Assembly: GCA_903632075.3 (NCBI GenBank)
Contig: CAHIKZ030002090.1
Location: 1,263,501-1,327,500, forward strand
From: Acanthosepion pharaonis
Taxonomy: Eukaryota; Mollusca; Cephalopoda; Sepiida; Sepiidae
Length of the DNA: 64,000 bases
Reading direction: 5' to 3'
Under the pieces are notes generated by a model, which was given only the letters and a program-made list of their open reading frames with translations, was not told the origin of the DNA and searched no databases. The position numbers and the translations under genes were made by a program. Every line of letters starts with the position of its first letter. Positions within the stretch are counted from its first letter, which is position 1. Below, piece by piece: positions 22,337-32,637 of the stretch.

Positions 22337-22816
22337 TTAGCGTTCTGAAAAAATTGTGGGGAAATTGAGGGTTATTTTGATATTGCAAGAAGGCTGTGGA
22401 ATATCAATGTAAAACTCATGCCTTTCATTACTGGAGATCTTGGAACCGTCCCGGAAAGTCTTGAAGAGCTGATACTGATAAAAACAGTTTCTTCAATATA
22501 CCAGCACTCTCCTCAGTATCTGCAGAGAGTGTCACATAATCTTAGTCATTAGTTATTCATGCTATTCAGAAAAAATATTAATAACGTTCTAATATTAAAC
22601 ATATATTAATATTAATAACCGTTAAAGTCAGTAAGATTTTAACATACATATTAACAGACTTATAAAAGTTAACATACTAGACATAGGGATTAAAAACAAC
22701 AAAGCGTAAATATGGCAGTTCCACCGGATAAAAATGCATCTATTAAAGAATATATAAAAGGTAAATGTAACAATCTTGATATCCAGGAAGTTGAATAAAA
22801 AGAAAAATACCGTTAT
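22337..22816 (+). pseudogene. LINE B: restriction-like endonuclease LINE, C-terminal fragment
   Basis: The plus strand encodes FDIARRLWNINVKLMPFITG, DLGTVPESLEELI and a stop near 22551. This corresponds to the C-terminal run after the nuclease in R4/NeSL-like LINEs (compare SKMWHMGTSTIPVVVGALG in LINE A), but it is a different family. A 270-bp 3' region follows, shared with 16153-16515, and ends in (TAA)n at 22817. The upstream part is missing. Confidence 0.62.

Positions 22817-22848
<32 letters not shown>
22817..22848. repeat. (TAA)n between LINE B and LINE A fragments
   Basis: Tail of LINE B and 5' boundary of the LINE A fragment that follows. Confidence 0.9.
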
Positions 22849-22850
<2 letters not shown>

Positions 22851-23695
22851 CTATCAAAATACAAGGATCTTGAAATGGAAATCTCAAAAATGCGGCACAC
22901 GAGGACTTCAATATTTTCAGTTGTAGTTGGAGACCCCAAATGGATTGGAAACGGTTCCGATAGACTTATTGAAGGGATACCTGGTAGGCCATGCCTTAAA
23001 GAAATACAAATGATTGTACCGAACAGTACCGAAGATTACGAAGAACTTTACATGATAAAGTGGTCGAATATCTACACTGGAAAATATGCAACTTTTATGG
23101 GAAGGAAACTGCAAGAAACTAGTATGAACATCACCCAGACTCGGTTGCAGTAACTATCTTTTTGGACTTTACAGTACACACAGACAGAACAATCAAAGAT
23201 AGTCCAGACATCGAGATCAAAGACCACAAAAAGGGTGCGCTTCCTGATTGACATAACAGTCCTGCAGATTGTAATGTATCTTTGAAGATCTATCAGAAAC
23301 TGTCAAAATATAAGGATCTTGAAGTGAAAATCTCAAAAATGTGGCACACGAGGACATCAATAATATCAGTTGTAGTTGGAGCCCTCGGATTGAATGGAAA
23401 AGGTTCCGATAGACTCATTGAAGGGATACCTAATAGTCCATGTCTTAAAGAAATACAAAATTTGTACTCACAAGTATAGCTCACACATAACGAAGAACTT
23501 TATCTATGCAAAATGTGTGTGTCTTAGTTTTTTGTTTTTTTAAATGACCAGTAGAAAATGTCTTGAAGACATTTCTGATCTTAGGTCTCTGGTTAGGATC
23601 CGGAAGGAAATGTGTATACAACAGATAGTGAAGACCCGCCACCAAAAAAACAAAAAAAAAAAAAAAAAAACAACAACAATAATAATAATAATAGA
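22849..23695 (+). pseudogene. LINE A-related 3' fragments, two partly duplicated segments
   Basis: The plus strand starts inside the nuclease region with SKYKDLEMEISKM, then SDRLIEGIPGRPCLKEIQ (about 22955). The sequence then returns to an earlier part of the protein: YTGKYATFMGRKL (about 23070), a nuclease block with KDHKK (about 23220), and again SKYKDLEVKISKMWHTRTS and SDRLIEGIPNSPCLKEIQ (about 23300-23460). So the KYKDLE-to-CLKEIQ block occurs twice in order, a partial duplication or two nested copies. Ends in A-rich, CAA and TAA repeats at 23644-23694. Confidence 0.75.
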
Positions 23696-23789
23696 CTCTT
23701 TTTGCCTATCAAGACTGTATGGGGATACCTGACATCATTTGGATCACGCAGGTGGCAACTTTGGTTGAAATAGATCATGTGCTGAGAGA

Positions 23790-25110
23790 AGAGTTGTGCG
23801 TCATCCCCGGTCGAAACATTTGATTGTCAGAGAAGATCTCAAATTTTATTAGTGATGACGACTGTGTTGACGATCTGACGATGACTGACTCTCACCTGCA
23901 AGCTTATGCGCTACTTTGTCAACAATCTCTCACCATTTTGCGCATATTTGGCTGTGATGCATTTGCCTGGTATACTCTTATCCGAATGTGTGTCATTATG
24001 GGTATATTGGCCTTCATATATTTTATCCCAACATCAACTTCTTCATTAAAATAATCAAGACTCTATACTGGCAGCAAACCACCTGTATACGGACAGAAAA
24101 TGAGTTCAGCACATCTACAAAAATAGAAATGGGTGTAAAACAAGGATGTATCTTCTCGCCGGATTTATTTAACCTATTCAACCCAGGAAATTCTGAGAGT
24201 ATTAGAAGTCCTACCAGGATTCATTATTGGTGGTCACAATCTTAACAATATAAGACATGCAAATGGCATAGTGTTGACAGCAAAGGAAAGGAAACTACAA
24301 AAGCTCTTAGAGAAGTTAGCGAAAAAAACGAAAAGAAAGGAATAAATGTAAACTAGAGGAGGACAGAATGCATGGTTATGGCACAGTGCTGATGACATAG
24401 TGCTGATAGCAGACACGGAAAGGAAACTATAAAACCTCCTCCAGAAGGTCGGGAAGGAAAGCGAGAAGAAAGGACTAAGCATAAACTAAAAAAAAAAAAG
24501 ACAGAATGCATGGTTATCAACAAAAGAATGAACTCAACATGCAAATTACAAATCAGCGGTGCTAAAATCAATCAAGTAAGGAAATTAAAATATCTGGGAA
24601 ATGTTCTAACAGAGGATAGAAAGTGCGACACTGACACCCGAAGACGTCTTGGGATGGCCAAAGATGCCTTCCAAAATCTAAGCAGTGTATTAAGAGACAA
24701 AACAATTACATTAGAAACAAAGAAAAGAGTACTAAGCTGTTACTTGGTATCTGTCCTCTTATATGGCAGCAATCTCCTCAAAGATGAAGAAGAGACTTGA
24801 AGCAACAGTCTACAGAAAGAATACCCTGGACCGAACATGTGAGCAACGACGAGGTTTTGGCAAAAATGGAAACAAAGGAAACTTATACTTAACTTCAGGA
24901 AGAGGTAGTTGAAATTTTTGGCTCGCGTAATGAGGAAGTAGGACTTGGAGAACCTGATACTCACAGGACAGATCGAGGGAAAGAGGGACACGCATAACAT
25001 ATTTGGTGAGCTTGAGGAAATGGATAATAGAACAGGGTTTGAAAGAAATAATAAAAAGATAAAACTTATTAAGAGCTACAAGAAACAGGAAGCTGTGGCG
25101 AGTCATGATC
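23790..25110 (+). pseudogene. RTE-like LINE with duplicated RT active-site region
   Basis: The plus strand encodes an APE-class LINE RT: FAWYTLI...GYIGLHI, IEMGVKQGCIFSPDLFNLF (about 24130), then a YADD region present twice (24259-24380 and 24388-24515). It continues with ISGAKINQVRKLKYLGNVL, TDTRRRLGMAKDAFQNLSSVL, ETKKRVLSCYLVSVLLYGS (about 24560-24770) and a decayed WTEHVSN...LKFLARVMRK...IEGKRD stretch (about 24825-24990). In the first repeat the catalytic DD is lost and in the second it remains. The endonuclease is missing. Related 3' fragments lie at 2935, 28640 and 43400 (minus). Confidence 0.83.
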
Positions 25111-25917
25111 TTCTACAGTTTGAAGAAACACGGTGCTCTCTCTCAGTTAATACTACTCCAACTACTACCATATGCGGCTTTATTTTGATATAAAATGCTC
25201 TGCATATGCAGGTAATTTGGTTGTTAATGCTTCATTATAAAGATTGATTAATAAAAAAAAATACGAGTCCGCTGCGTGTCCATCTTGAGTTAGTTTGATT
25301 TCAAATGCAGTCCATTAGGTCTCTGCGTTTTAAATGCGTAATTGAGTCTTCTCACATCAAGTTGCTGAACATCTTCAGTGCAGCTTTGGTCACAATTACC
25401 ACCACTTAAGACACCCTGTCAATCCTTTGTTTTATCGCGTATTTTTTTTTTAATTTACTTTCACCCACTAATGGAAAGACGATTTGTTTGGATGTGTTTG
25501 TGTCACGCAAATATTTCTGTTGCTAATCATGGTTGATGTTTCTGTAATGTTATCTATGCGACACGGATAGATACAAGTATCATTTACTTAAACTGTAATC
25601 AAATTGATCGATCGACCGATAGTGAGGTATTGCGATATATTGCCAAGGTACTGTTATATTGTAATTCATTTGGCATAGACTATTCATGTTGTTTTCATTC
25701 AGCAGTTAACTGCGGATACCAAGAAATCCAGAATAGATGTTGACAAATATTTCCTCAGACTGATATAATCAAACAATTTTTTAAATGTTATTCCCCTCCA
25801 GGAGGGAGGCGATCGTGTCGCTTCACAGCTTCCTTTTCTGTATTATCTGCAAATTGTCATGACTTCTTAAGAAAGACAGTGGAGTAATTTTTTTGTTGCC
25901 TGAACAAAAGAGATATC
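25111..25917. other. No feature recognised
   Basis: Moderately AT-rich DNA between a LINE and the 48-bp minisatellite. No coding motif, RNA gene or named repeat recognised. Confidence 0.5.
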
Positions 25918-27540
25918 TTTAAAAGAGAACTTGACCAACTGAAAATACCTCACCAGGAAAATGAAATTAAAAGAGAAATTGACCAACTGAAAATACCTCG
26001 CCAGGAAGATAATATTTAAAGAGAAATGGGCCAACTGAAAAAAAAAATCCTCGCCAAGAAAATAAGATTAAAAGCGAGAAGGGCCAATTGAAAATACCTC
26101 GCCAGGAAAATAATATTAAAAGAGAAGTGGACCAAGTGAAAATAGCTCGCCAGGAAAATAACATTAAAAGAGAAATGGACCAACTGAAAATACCTCGCCA
26201 GGAAAATAACATTAAAAGTGAAATGGACCAACTGAAAATACCTCGCCAGGAAAATAACATTAAAAGTGAAATGGACCAACTGAAAATACCTCGCCAGGAA
26301 AATAACATTAAAAGAGAAATGGACCAACTGAAAATACCTCGCCAGGAAAATAACATTAAAAGAGAAATGGACCAACTGAAAATACCTCGCCAGGAAAATA
26401 ACATTAAAAGTGAAATGGACCAACTGAAAATACCTCGCCAGGAAAATAACATTAAAAGTGAAATGGACCAACTGAAAATACCTCGCCAGGAAAATAACAT
26501 TAAAAAGTGAAATGGACCAACTGAAAATACCTCGCCAGGAAAATAACATTAAAAAAGAAATGGACCAACTGAAAATACCTCGCCAGGAAAATAACATTAA
26601 AAGTGAAATGGACCAACTGAAAATACCTCGCCAGGAAAATAACATTAAAAGTGAAATGGACCAACTGAAAATACCTCGCCAGGAAAATAACATTAAAAGT
26701 GAAATGGACCAACTGAAAATACCTCGCCAGGAAAATAACATAAAAAGAAATGGACCAACTGAAAATACCTCGCCAGGAAAATAACATTAAAAAGTGAAAT
26801 GGACCAACTGAAAATACCTCGCCAGGAAAATAACATTAAAAGAAATGGACCAACTGAAAATACCTCGCCAGGAAAATAACATTAAAAAAGTGAAATGGAC
26901 CAACTGAAAATACCTCGCCAGGAAAATAACATTAAAAAGAGAAATGGACCAACTGAAAATACCTCGCCAGGAAAATAACATTAAAAGTGAAATGGACCAA
27001 CTGAAAATACCTCGCCAGGAAAATAACATTAAAAGAGAAATGGACCAACTGAAAATACCTCGCCAGGAAAATAACATTAAAAGTGAAATGGACCAACTGA
27101 AAATACCTCGCCAGGAAAATAATATTAAAAGAGAAATGGACCAACTGAAAATACCTCGCCAGGAAAATAACATTAAAATAGAGATGGACCAACTGGAAAT
27201 GCCTAGACAGGAAAATAACTTTCAAAGAGAAATGGACTAACAGATCATACCTCACTAGGAAGATAACATTAAAAGAGATGGAAAAAATGAAAAAAACCTC
27301 GCATGGAATATAAGATTAAAAGTGAGATGGATCAAATGAAAATACATAGCGAGGAAAATAACTTTAAAACAGAAATGGACCAAATGTGAATGTCTAGCCA
27401 GGAAAATAACATTAAAATAGAAATGGACCAAGTCAAAATAACTCGCTAGGAAAATAACATTAAAAGATAGATGGACCAATTGAAAATACCTAGTTAGGAA
27501 AAATACTTTAAAAGAGGGATAGACCAACAGTAAATACTTT
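25918..27540. repeat. 48-bp minisatellite, about 34 units
   Basis: The unit includes ATGGACCAACTGAAAATACC and CGCCAGGAAAATAACATTA. The central units (about 26160-27170) are nearly identical, while both flanks are degenerate. Because 48 is a multiple of three, the array is open in long frames on both strands, encoding 16-residue repeats (such as MDQLKIPRQENNIKSE). One-base indels between units (for instance near 26505, 26750, 26795 and 26885) break those frames. I see no start context, splice sites or flanking exon that would make it a gene. Confidence 0.95.
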
Positions 27541-27589
27541 ACATCGCATGGACCAAAATATCACAGTAATCAAAACATATCCTATCTCA

Positions 27590-27660
27590 GCCAATCAATG
27601 TACGCCTGACGGTGACCCAAGAGTACTTAGTCGAAACTTTGTGCCTATAAAACATGTATA
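27590..27660 (+). other. Possible hammerhead-like motif
   Basis: CTGACGG, T, GACC...AGTC, GAAAC occurs at 27608-27637 with weak GTG/CGC pairing for stem I. It resembles the PLE-associated motifs elsewhere but is the least regular of them. Confidence 0.35.
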
Positions 27661-27984
27661 TCAACCACGATGATAATAATTGCTGGAAATAATACACGTA
27701 TATTGGCAATTACTCCTCTCTGAAATGAAGTAATAATATTACATAATACGAAAGGTTATGTCTATAGTAACATCTATATCAACGAAGATGAGGACTATAA
27801 TTCGAAACAATAAAGAATATATTCTCATTTTGCGGTTATACTTGCTAATTTTTGATTGTTGTACTCCACAGGTGACAGTAGTCCTACCTGGTAATCTTCT
27901 CAGAATTCTGAAGCCTTTATTCAATTTAGAGTGGGCAGTTCTCATTGTGGTTTTTATACTTAGGGGATACTACGTGTCAGTTGA
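27661..27984. other. No gene recognised
   Basis: Open frames overlap on both strands but carry no recognisable motif. Confidence 0.4.
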
Positions 27985-28390
27985 GCACCTCGAGGCGGTA
28001 TAATGGTTAGCAATCTTGTCTCGCTAAATCATTTAAGACTGAATAGTGAGTTCGATCCTCACTGGGTGCCCCATAATTTCGACCTTGTGCCACATTTAAG
28101 CCATGCTTAGAAAATCACTGTACACTCCGAGGCGGTGTAATGGTTATCAATCTTGTCTTTCTAGAAAAATTACGACTGAGTAGTGAGTTCGATCCTCACT
28201 AGGTACACCATACTTTCGGCCTTGTAACACATCTAAGCTAGGCTTAGAAAATCACTATAGGCACCTCGAGTTGGTGTAATGGTTAGCAATCTTGTCTCGC
28301 TAGAACAATTACGAGCGAGTTCGATCCTCACTGGGTGCCCCATAATTTCGGCCTTGTGCCACATCTAAGCTATGCTTAGAAAATCACTAT
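27985..28390 (+). mobile_element. tRNA-headed SINE family A, three tandem copies
   Basis: Units at 27985-28121, 28122-28259 and 28260-28390. Each head has box A-like TAATGGTTAGCAAT (TTATCAAT in copy 2) and box B GAGTTCGATCC (28048, 28185 and 28317). Copies 1 and 3 can pair a GCACC...GGTGC acceptor-like stem, and copy 1 has a perfect T-arm GTGAG/CTCAC. Each body contains a TTCGGCCTTGTGCCACAT-type core and AAGC...GCTTAGAAAATCACTAT. Pol III-transcribed retroposons of this kind are common in cephalopods. A regular tRNA anticodon arm is not evident, so these are not tRNA genes. Confidence 0.88.
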
Positions 28391-28639
28391 TCCGCGTCAG
28401 TTAACTCTCTCGAGTGTAGTCGCTTTTGTGTCGCTTGTCCGTTTCTTTCACTGTACCAGAGTATGTGATTTTTCAGCACTACCAAACCCGGAGATTGAAC
28501 TCGTAACTACAAGTGAAACAGATTTGACTTACACAATACACTTGTCTGTGTGATCCCAGGAGAAACCAGTGATGTAATTTTGAAGCCATAAACCTAATGT
28601 CTAATGCTGGAATATTTGAGTGTCCATCTTTCTGCTAAC
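28391..28639. other. No feature recognised
   Basis: Unique-looking sequence between SINEs and a LINE fragment. Confidence 0.4.
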
Positions 28640-29020
28640 AGACGGTAGAAAATGTGTCACAGAGTCCTGAAGAGCGCACTGGAATATCGAAAGACGTTTT
28701 CCACAAACTAAACCAAATTATTAAGAGATAGGAAAATATCGTTAGAAAACAAGGGAAAGAACTGTTAGGTAATATCAATCCTCTGATAAGGCAGTGAATG
28801 CTCAAGAGTTGCGGCAAGAGGGATGTGGCTCTACAGAAGGATGCTGAGAATACCATGGACAGAACACGTGAGCAACAAGTAAGTTTTAAGGAGAATGGGA
28901 AACTAAAAGGATATACAATCTGAAAGACAGTTGAGATTTCTGGGATACATAATGAGGAAACTGGACTTAGAGGATTGATTTAACCCTCACAATACAGACT
29001 GAGGGATAAAAAGGCGGAGA
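28640..29020 (+). pseudogene. RTE-like LINE, 3'-end fragment
   Basis: The plus strand, in broken frames, spells RRMLRIPWTEHVSNK, then LRRMGN, then RQLRFLGYIMRKLDLED (about 28840-28985). This is the same C-terminal region as 24825-24990. The upstream segment (28640-28800) is a decayed KDVFHKLNQIIKR-like stretch. No catalytic region. Dead 3' copy. Confidence 0.75.
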
Positions 29021-29597
29021 GGAAAATCAAGTAACTTATATACTACTTCAAACGTTATTATAGTGGTACTTCGTATTTGAAATAAACGCTCCATTTGTAT
29101 TTATTAAACAGTGTACAATCGGTGAACATCTTATACAATCGAGTTTTTATCCTCTTAGCCATGTCTCTTTGAAGATATCAGTGAGTGAATTTTGAGGATT
29201 TATAAACCGCGTGTCTCAGTAACCATTTTTACCAGCGTTTTTTTTTTTAAAGCGTTGGTTGCGTACTCCAAAAAGTTACTTGACCCAAAGAGTTTAGAGT
29301 TCAATACCTGGCCACAGCAGACCGAACAAAAAGTTGGAGAGTTACTAATGGAAGTTAACTGATACTAAGAGTGTATTCTCTTTTACAATAAACCCCCTCT
29401 TCTTTCATCTACGCGCGTGTTGCTGTTCCTTTATTCGAGTACCACCTTTGTCTGTTTGTAACCTCTTTAAGGATAAAAGACTTCTTGTTTTTGGTGTGTT
29501 TACAGTAGTTGTGATTTGTTCTATGCTTATTTATGATTTTTTATTATGTGCGTTTTATTGCCATAATACATGTTTGTATCGCTAACAAGATTCATAA
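29021..29597. other. No gene recognised
   Basis: AT-rich intergenic DNA leading into a (TAA)n tract. A short frame at 29533 runs into the LINE A fragment only because the TAA array reads as Asn codons. Confidence 0.5.
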
Positions 29598-29598
29598 A

Positions 29599-29639
<41 letters not shown>
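29598..29639. repeat. (TAA)n at 5' edge of LINE A copy
   Basis: Trinucleotide array, read AATAATAAT, directly joined to the LINE A fragment. Confidence 0.93.
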
Positions 29640-30508
29640 GCACAATGCACCGGCTGAAATTGCAAAATACCTAAAAAAGACAGCAAAGACAAATGCAACC
29701 GACCAGATACAGAAGCGATGGCAAGATAAACCGCTTCATGGCCAATACTCTGCCCGTACCAAACAAGCTGACGTAGACAAAACCCGTACCCATCAGTGGC
29801 TACGTAGTGCAGGGTTGAAAGTTGAAACTGAAGGTTTATCCTTGCTGCACAGGACCAATACTTGTTAACTAGGAATTATCAAGCACGTATACTAAAATAT
29901 TTTGTTAGCCCCAAATGCAGATTCTGTGAGAAATATCCAGAAACAATTGAACATCTTGTATCAGGTTGCACGATATTGAAAACTTAAGGAAAATGGTATG
30001 AACACCATCCATACCCGATTACGGAGATAGGACCTGTTACAATTCTATGAGACTACACAATACACACTGATAGAACAATCAAAGCCAACCGCCCAGATAT
30101 TGTTATTAAAGGCCACAAACAAAAAAAAATGCCTCCTTATTGATATGACAGTCCTTGCAGAATGCAATGTATCTTTGAAGATATTCAAAAAGCTGTCAAA
30201 ATACAAAGACCTTGAAATAGAAATCTCAAAAATGTGGCATATGGGAACATCAACAATCCCTGTTGTAGTTGGAGCCCTAGGACTGGTTGGAAAAGATTGC
30301 AGTAGACTAATTGAAGGGATTCCTGGAAATCCATGCCTCAAGGAGATACAAAAAATTGTTCTGACAAGTACAGCCTACACTTTACGAGGGGGTTTATCTA
30401 TGTATTTTTTTTTTTTGTCAGTGGAAAGTGTCATGATGACATTTCTAACCTTAGGTCACTGGGCGGGACCCGGAAAGAAATGTGTAAACGCCAGAAATCA
30501 AAGAAAAT
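29640..30508 (+). pseudogene. LINE A 3' fragment (CCHC plus restriction-like endonuclease)
   Basis: The plus strand starts mid-protein with HNAPAEIAKYLKKTAKTNAT, continues QKRWQDKPLHGQYSARTKQA and a frameshifted CCHC block CRFCEKYPETIEHLVSGC (about 29920). The nuclease block is RPDIVIKGH...CLLIDMTVLAECN (about 30090-30165), then SKMWHMGTSTIPVVVGALGL and TAYTLRGGLSMY. The last frame stays open through 12 T residues to CVNARNQRK and meets its stop in the (TAA)n tail. Defects: frameshift near 29840, a deletion near 29980. Flanked on both sides by TAA repeats. Confidence 0.88.
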
Positions 30509-30532
30509 AATAATAATAATAATAATTGCTGG
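30509..30532. repeat. (TAA)n tail of LINE A, joined to a LINE 5' end
   Basis: The tract ends one LINE copy and directly precedes the 5' leader sequence of another. Confidence 0.9.
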
Positions 30533-30790
30533 CAATTTGTATTCACGTCTACTAGGGGAATTAGGTAATCCCTATTGCAGACGCCCACTCAAGCGCATTT
30601 GTGTTTGTTCAACACCCACAGGGATCACCTGTGGTTTATACTGCAACTATGCTGAGCAGATCTTTGTCACAGTTTCTGGGGGAAAGCCTGTTATCTAGTG
30701 AGATCAACAATCTGAACAATGTCAGCACGCTCAAACTCTCGGTCACGATGACTTATGACTGGTAGCATCTACCCAATTTAACACACAGGC
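30533..30790 (+). mobile_element. LINE 5' leader copy, head-to-tail with the preceding LINE A
   Basis: Matches 15115-15350 (minus), which sits in front of the old LINE's N-terminal region. Landmarks TAATCCCTATTGCAGACGCC and GGTTTATACTGCAACTATGC are shared. It begins immediately after a (TAA)n tract, so this is the start of a second LINE inserted at the tail of the first, then lost beyond about 30800. Confidence 0.68.
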
Positions 30791-30879
30791 CTTGCGTCAA
30801 CCCGTGGGGTATGGTTTTCAGGTACGATGGGATCGCCTCTTCCAGGTCAATAACATCAGAAAGACTCCTTCCTGACAAA

Positions 30880-30931
30880 TCAACCATTCGAACTCAGATC
30901 TCGTGGTCAGAAAGCGAATGTTCTAACCAGC

Positions 30932-30935
<4 letters not shown>
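30880..30935 (-). mobile_element. tRNA-like SINE head (minus strand)
   Basis: The minus strand reads CTGGTTAGAACATTCG (box A-like) and, after an arm-like segment, GAGTTCGAATGG (box B-like). It abuts a TA array at 30933. Only a head of about 55 bp is clear. Confidence 0.5.
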
Positions 30936-30993
<58 letters not shown>

Positions 30994-31041
30994 GGCTTAA
31001 ACACTAATATTCATGGAATATTAGTGTTTAAGCTTTTTTAT
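30933..31041. repeat. (TA)n, (TAA)n and a 24-bp hairpin
   Basis: TA array 30933-30958, TAA array 30959-30990, then an inverted repeat: GCTTAAACACTAATATTC, a 3-base loop, and its complement (30989-31041). Confidence 0.85.
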
Positions 31042-31204
31042 TATATCCTTACTCTGTCCCGGACATTGAGTTCTACCTGAATTCTATCTTCTTGGATTTA
31101 TTTTTTATACAAATATATATGTATGTGTATGTATGTATGTATATATATATTAGATATATGATTGCATATGTATGTTTACCGTTAATATTTTATATATATA
31201 TATA

Positions 31205-31257
<53 letters not shown>

Positions 31258-31262
31258 GTATG
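31042..31262. repeat. TA and TATG simple repeats
   Basis: Compound arrays at 31120-31150 and 31190-31265 with AT-rich spacer. No gene. Confidence 0.85.
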
Positions 31263-31480
31263 TGTGTGTAACTTTTAACAAAAAGTAATATTTGCCAAAG
31301 AACGGCTTAAATTAAATTAAAAAAAATAGTACTGAATACAATTTTCAAAAACCAAACCGCAGAGCAATTTAAGACATAAAAAAATTGGTACTTTGTTTCT
31401 ACCAATCAGGTGTCATCAGGTAGTAAAATTGGGTGTTCCATTCCCGGATACTCTTACATACACAATTATGCTGGTAAAAG
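31263..31480 (+). repeat. Dispersed repeat, copy 2 (pairs with 6050-6275)
   Basis: Same landmarks as at 6050, with AGTACTGAATACA at 31328-31340. Follows a TATG array. Confidence 0.7.
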
Positions 31481-31589
31481 GGAGATGGTATGAAGACAAA
31501 ATCAAATAAATAATGTTTTGTGTCACTGTTTATATAAAGATAGGCCACTGTTATTTTATATCAAATTTCATCCAACACTCAAACGTTAC

Positions 31590-32040
31590 TCATTGTAGAG
31601 GTTTACTGAATGAGGTGTGTGATATGAATTTAAGGGAAGGTAGTGGTAAGTAAAGATTATGAGGATAGAGTGGGTAGACATCGATTGCTGTTAGGGTTGT
31701 AGTGCTCAGGGAAGCATTCACGTGGGAGTTTGTTCTACAAAACATCAATTGTTGGGAAAAGCTGTCTGATTGAAACCTCCTCTTTACAAATGCCATATGA
31801 AAGAAATGTGAGGGATTTGATTTCGGGGAGGGGGTAGCATAACGAGGTTCCAGCTGTAAAACTTTGAACAGGTGGAAGTAATGACTGATGCTCATCTGAA
31901 TATTTGCCCTCAATATAGATATATATTAGCAATAAGCTTGCATCGTTTCGTTTGTGGGTAAGAGACTGTAGATTGGAAAACAAATTACCCCAATAAGACT
32001 GCCTAGAGCATTGTGAATGAAATGAATTTGGTCCACACAA
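31590..32040 (-). pseudogene. CR1-like LINE, 3'-end fragment
   Basis: The minus strand encodes NLQSLTHKRNDASLLLIYIY, SFTAGTSLCYPLPEIKSLTF and SYGICKEEVSIRQLFP. After a frame change it gives a decayed segment like LWNKLPRECFP. This is the C-terminal tail of a CR1-like LINE, from another family than 1476-1973. Related 3' sequence occurs at 57700-57980 (minus). No catalytic part remains. Confidence 0.72.
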
Positions 32041-32075
32041 GGTGCCACACTTTTATTACTTTGTGTATTAGTTTT

Positions 32076-32326
32076 TTTCTAAGCGTAGCTTAGATGTGGC
32101 ACAGGGCCGAAACTATGTGGTACCTGGTGAGGAACGAACTCACTTTTCAGCCGTAACTGATCTAGCTTGCTAACCATTACACCACGCCGAGGTTCCCACT
32201 TTATTTTCTAAGCGAAACTTAGATGTAGCACAAGGCCGAAAGTATGGGACATCTAGTGAGGATCGAACTCACTTTTCAGCCGTAACTGATCTAGCTTGCT
32301 AACCGTTACACCACGCCGAGGTGCCC
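32076..32326 (-). mobile_element. tRNA-headed SINE family A, two tandem minus copies
   Basis: Copies at about 32076-32197 and 32205-32326. On the minus strand each has a GTAATGGTTAGCAAG or GTAACGGTTAGCAAG box A, a GAGTTCG box B and a body with GGCC(C/T)TGTGCxACAT and AAGCxxxGCTTAGA. Both heads carry an insert GATCAGTTACGGCTGAAAAG absent from the 28-kb set, marking a subfamily. Confidence 0.85.
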
Positions 32327-32346
32327 ATTACTGTGTGTATTAGGGA

Positions 32347-32510
32347 GTTATACAGATGTTGTAACTGATAGCGGCTCTGAATGAGAAATTGCACAGTTCG
32401 AATTCCAGTTGAGTTCGTTATATTTACTTTACGCGAACATACCTTTAGGAAAGGTATACATTTATTTTGTTACCCCCAGGTATGGGTTAAATAGTAGAAT
32501 TTTTACCTGG
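32347..32510 (+). mobile_element. tRNA-headed SINE family B, partial copy
   Basis: Head with TAACTGATAGCGG and CAGTTCGAATTCC, then GAACATACCTTTAGGAAAGG and GGTTAAATAGTAG, in the order seen at 62308-62570. The 3' part is missing. Confidence 0.7.
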
Positions 32511-32637
32511 AAAAAAATCATTGTTTTCTGAAAAGCACTGTTAATGCAATATTCGCATACAAAAAATTATCCGTACACTCAATTGTATCGGTTTTAAATA
32601 ACCCACAAAGGATTGTATTTTTCACACTCCACCGCGT

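Noticed and set aside
23780..23830. Another hammerhead-like motif (GGTCGAAACATT)
   Set aside because: GAAAC is present, but neither stem I nor a core could be drawn.
25967..27255. Open frames encoding 16-residue repeats on both strands of the 48-bp array
   Set aside because: Frame openness follows from a unit length divisible by three. Indels break it, and no start or exon context is seen.
27985..28390. Genuine tRNA genes
   Set aside because: Heads fold partly like tRNA, but no regular anticodon arm is present and a conserved SINE body follows each.
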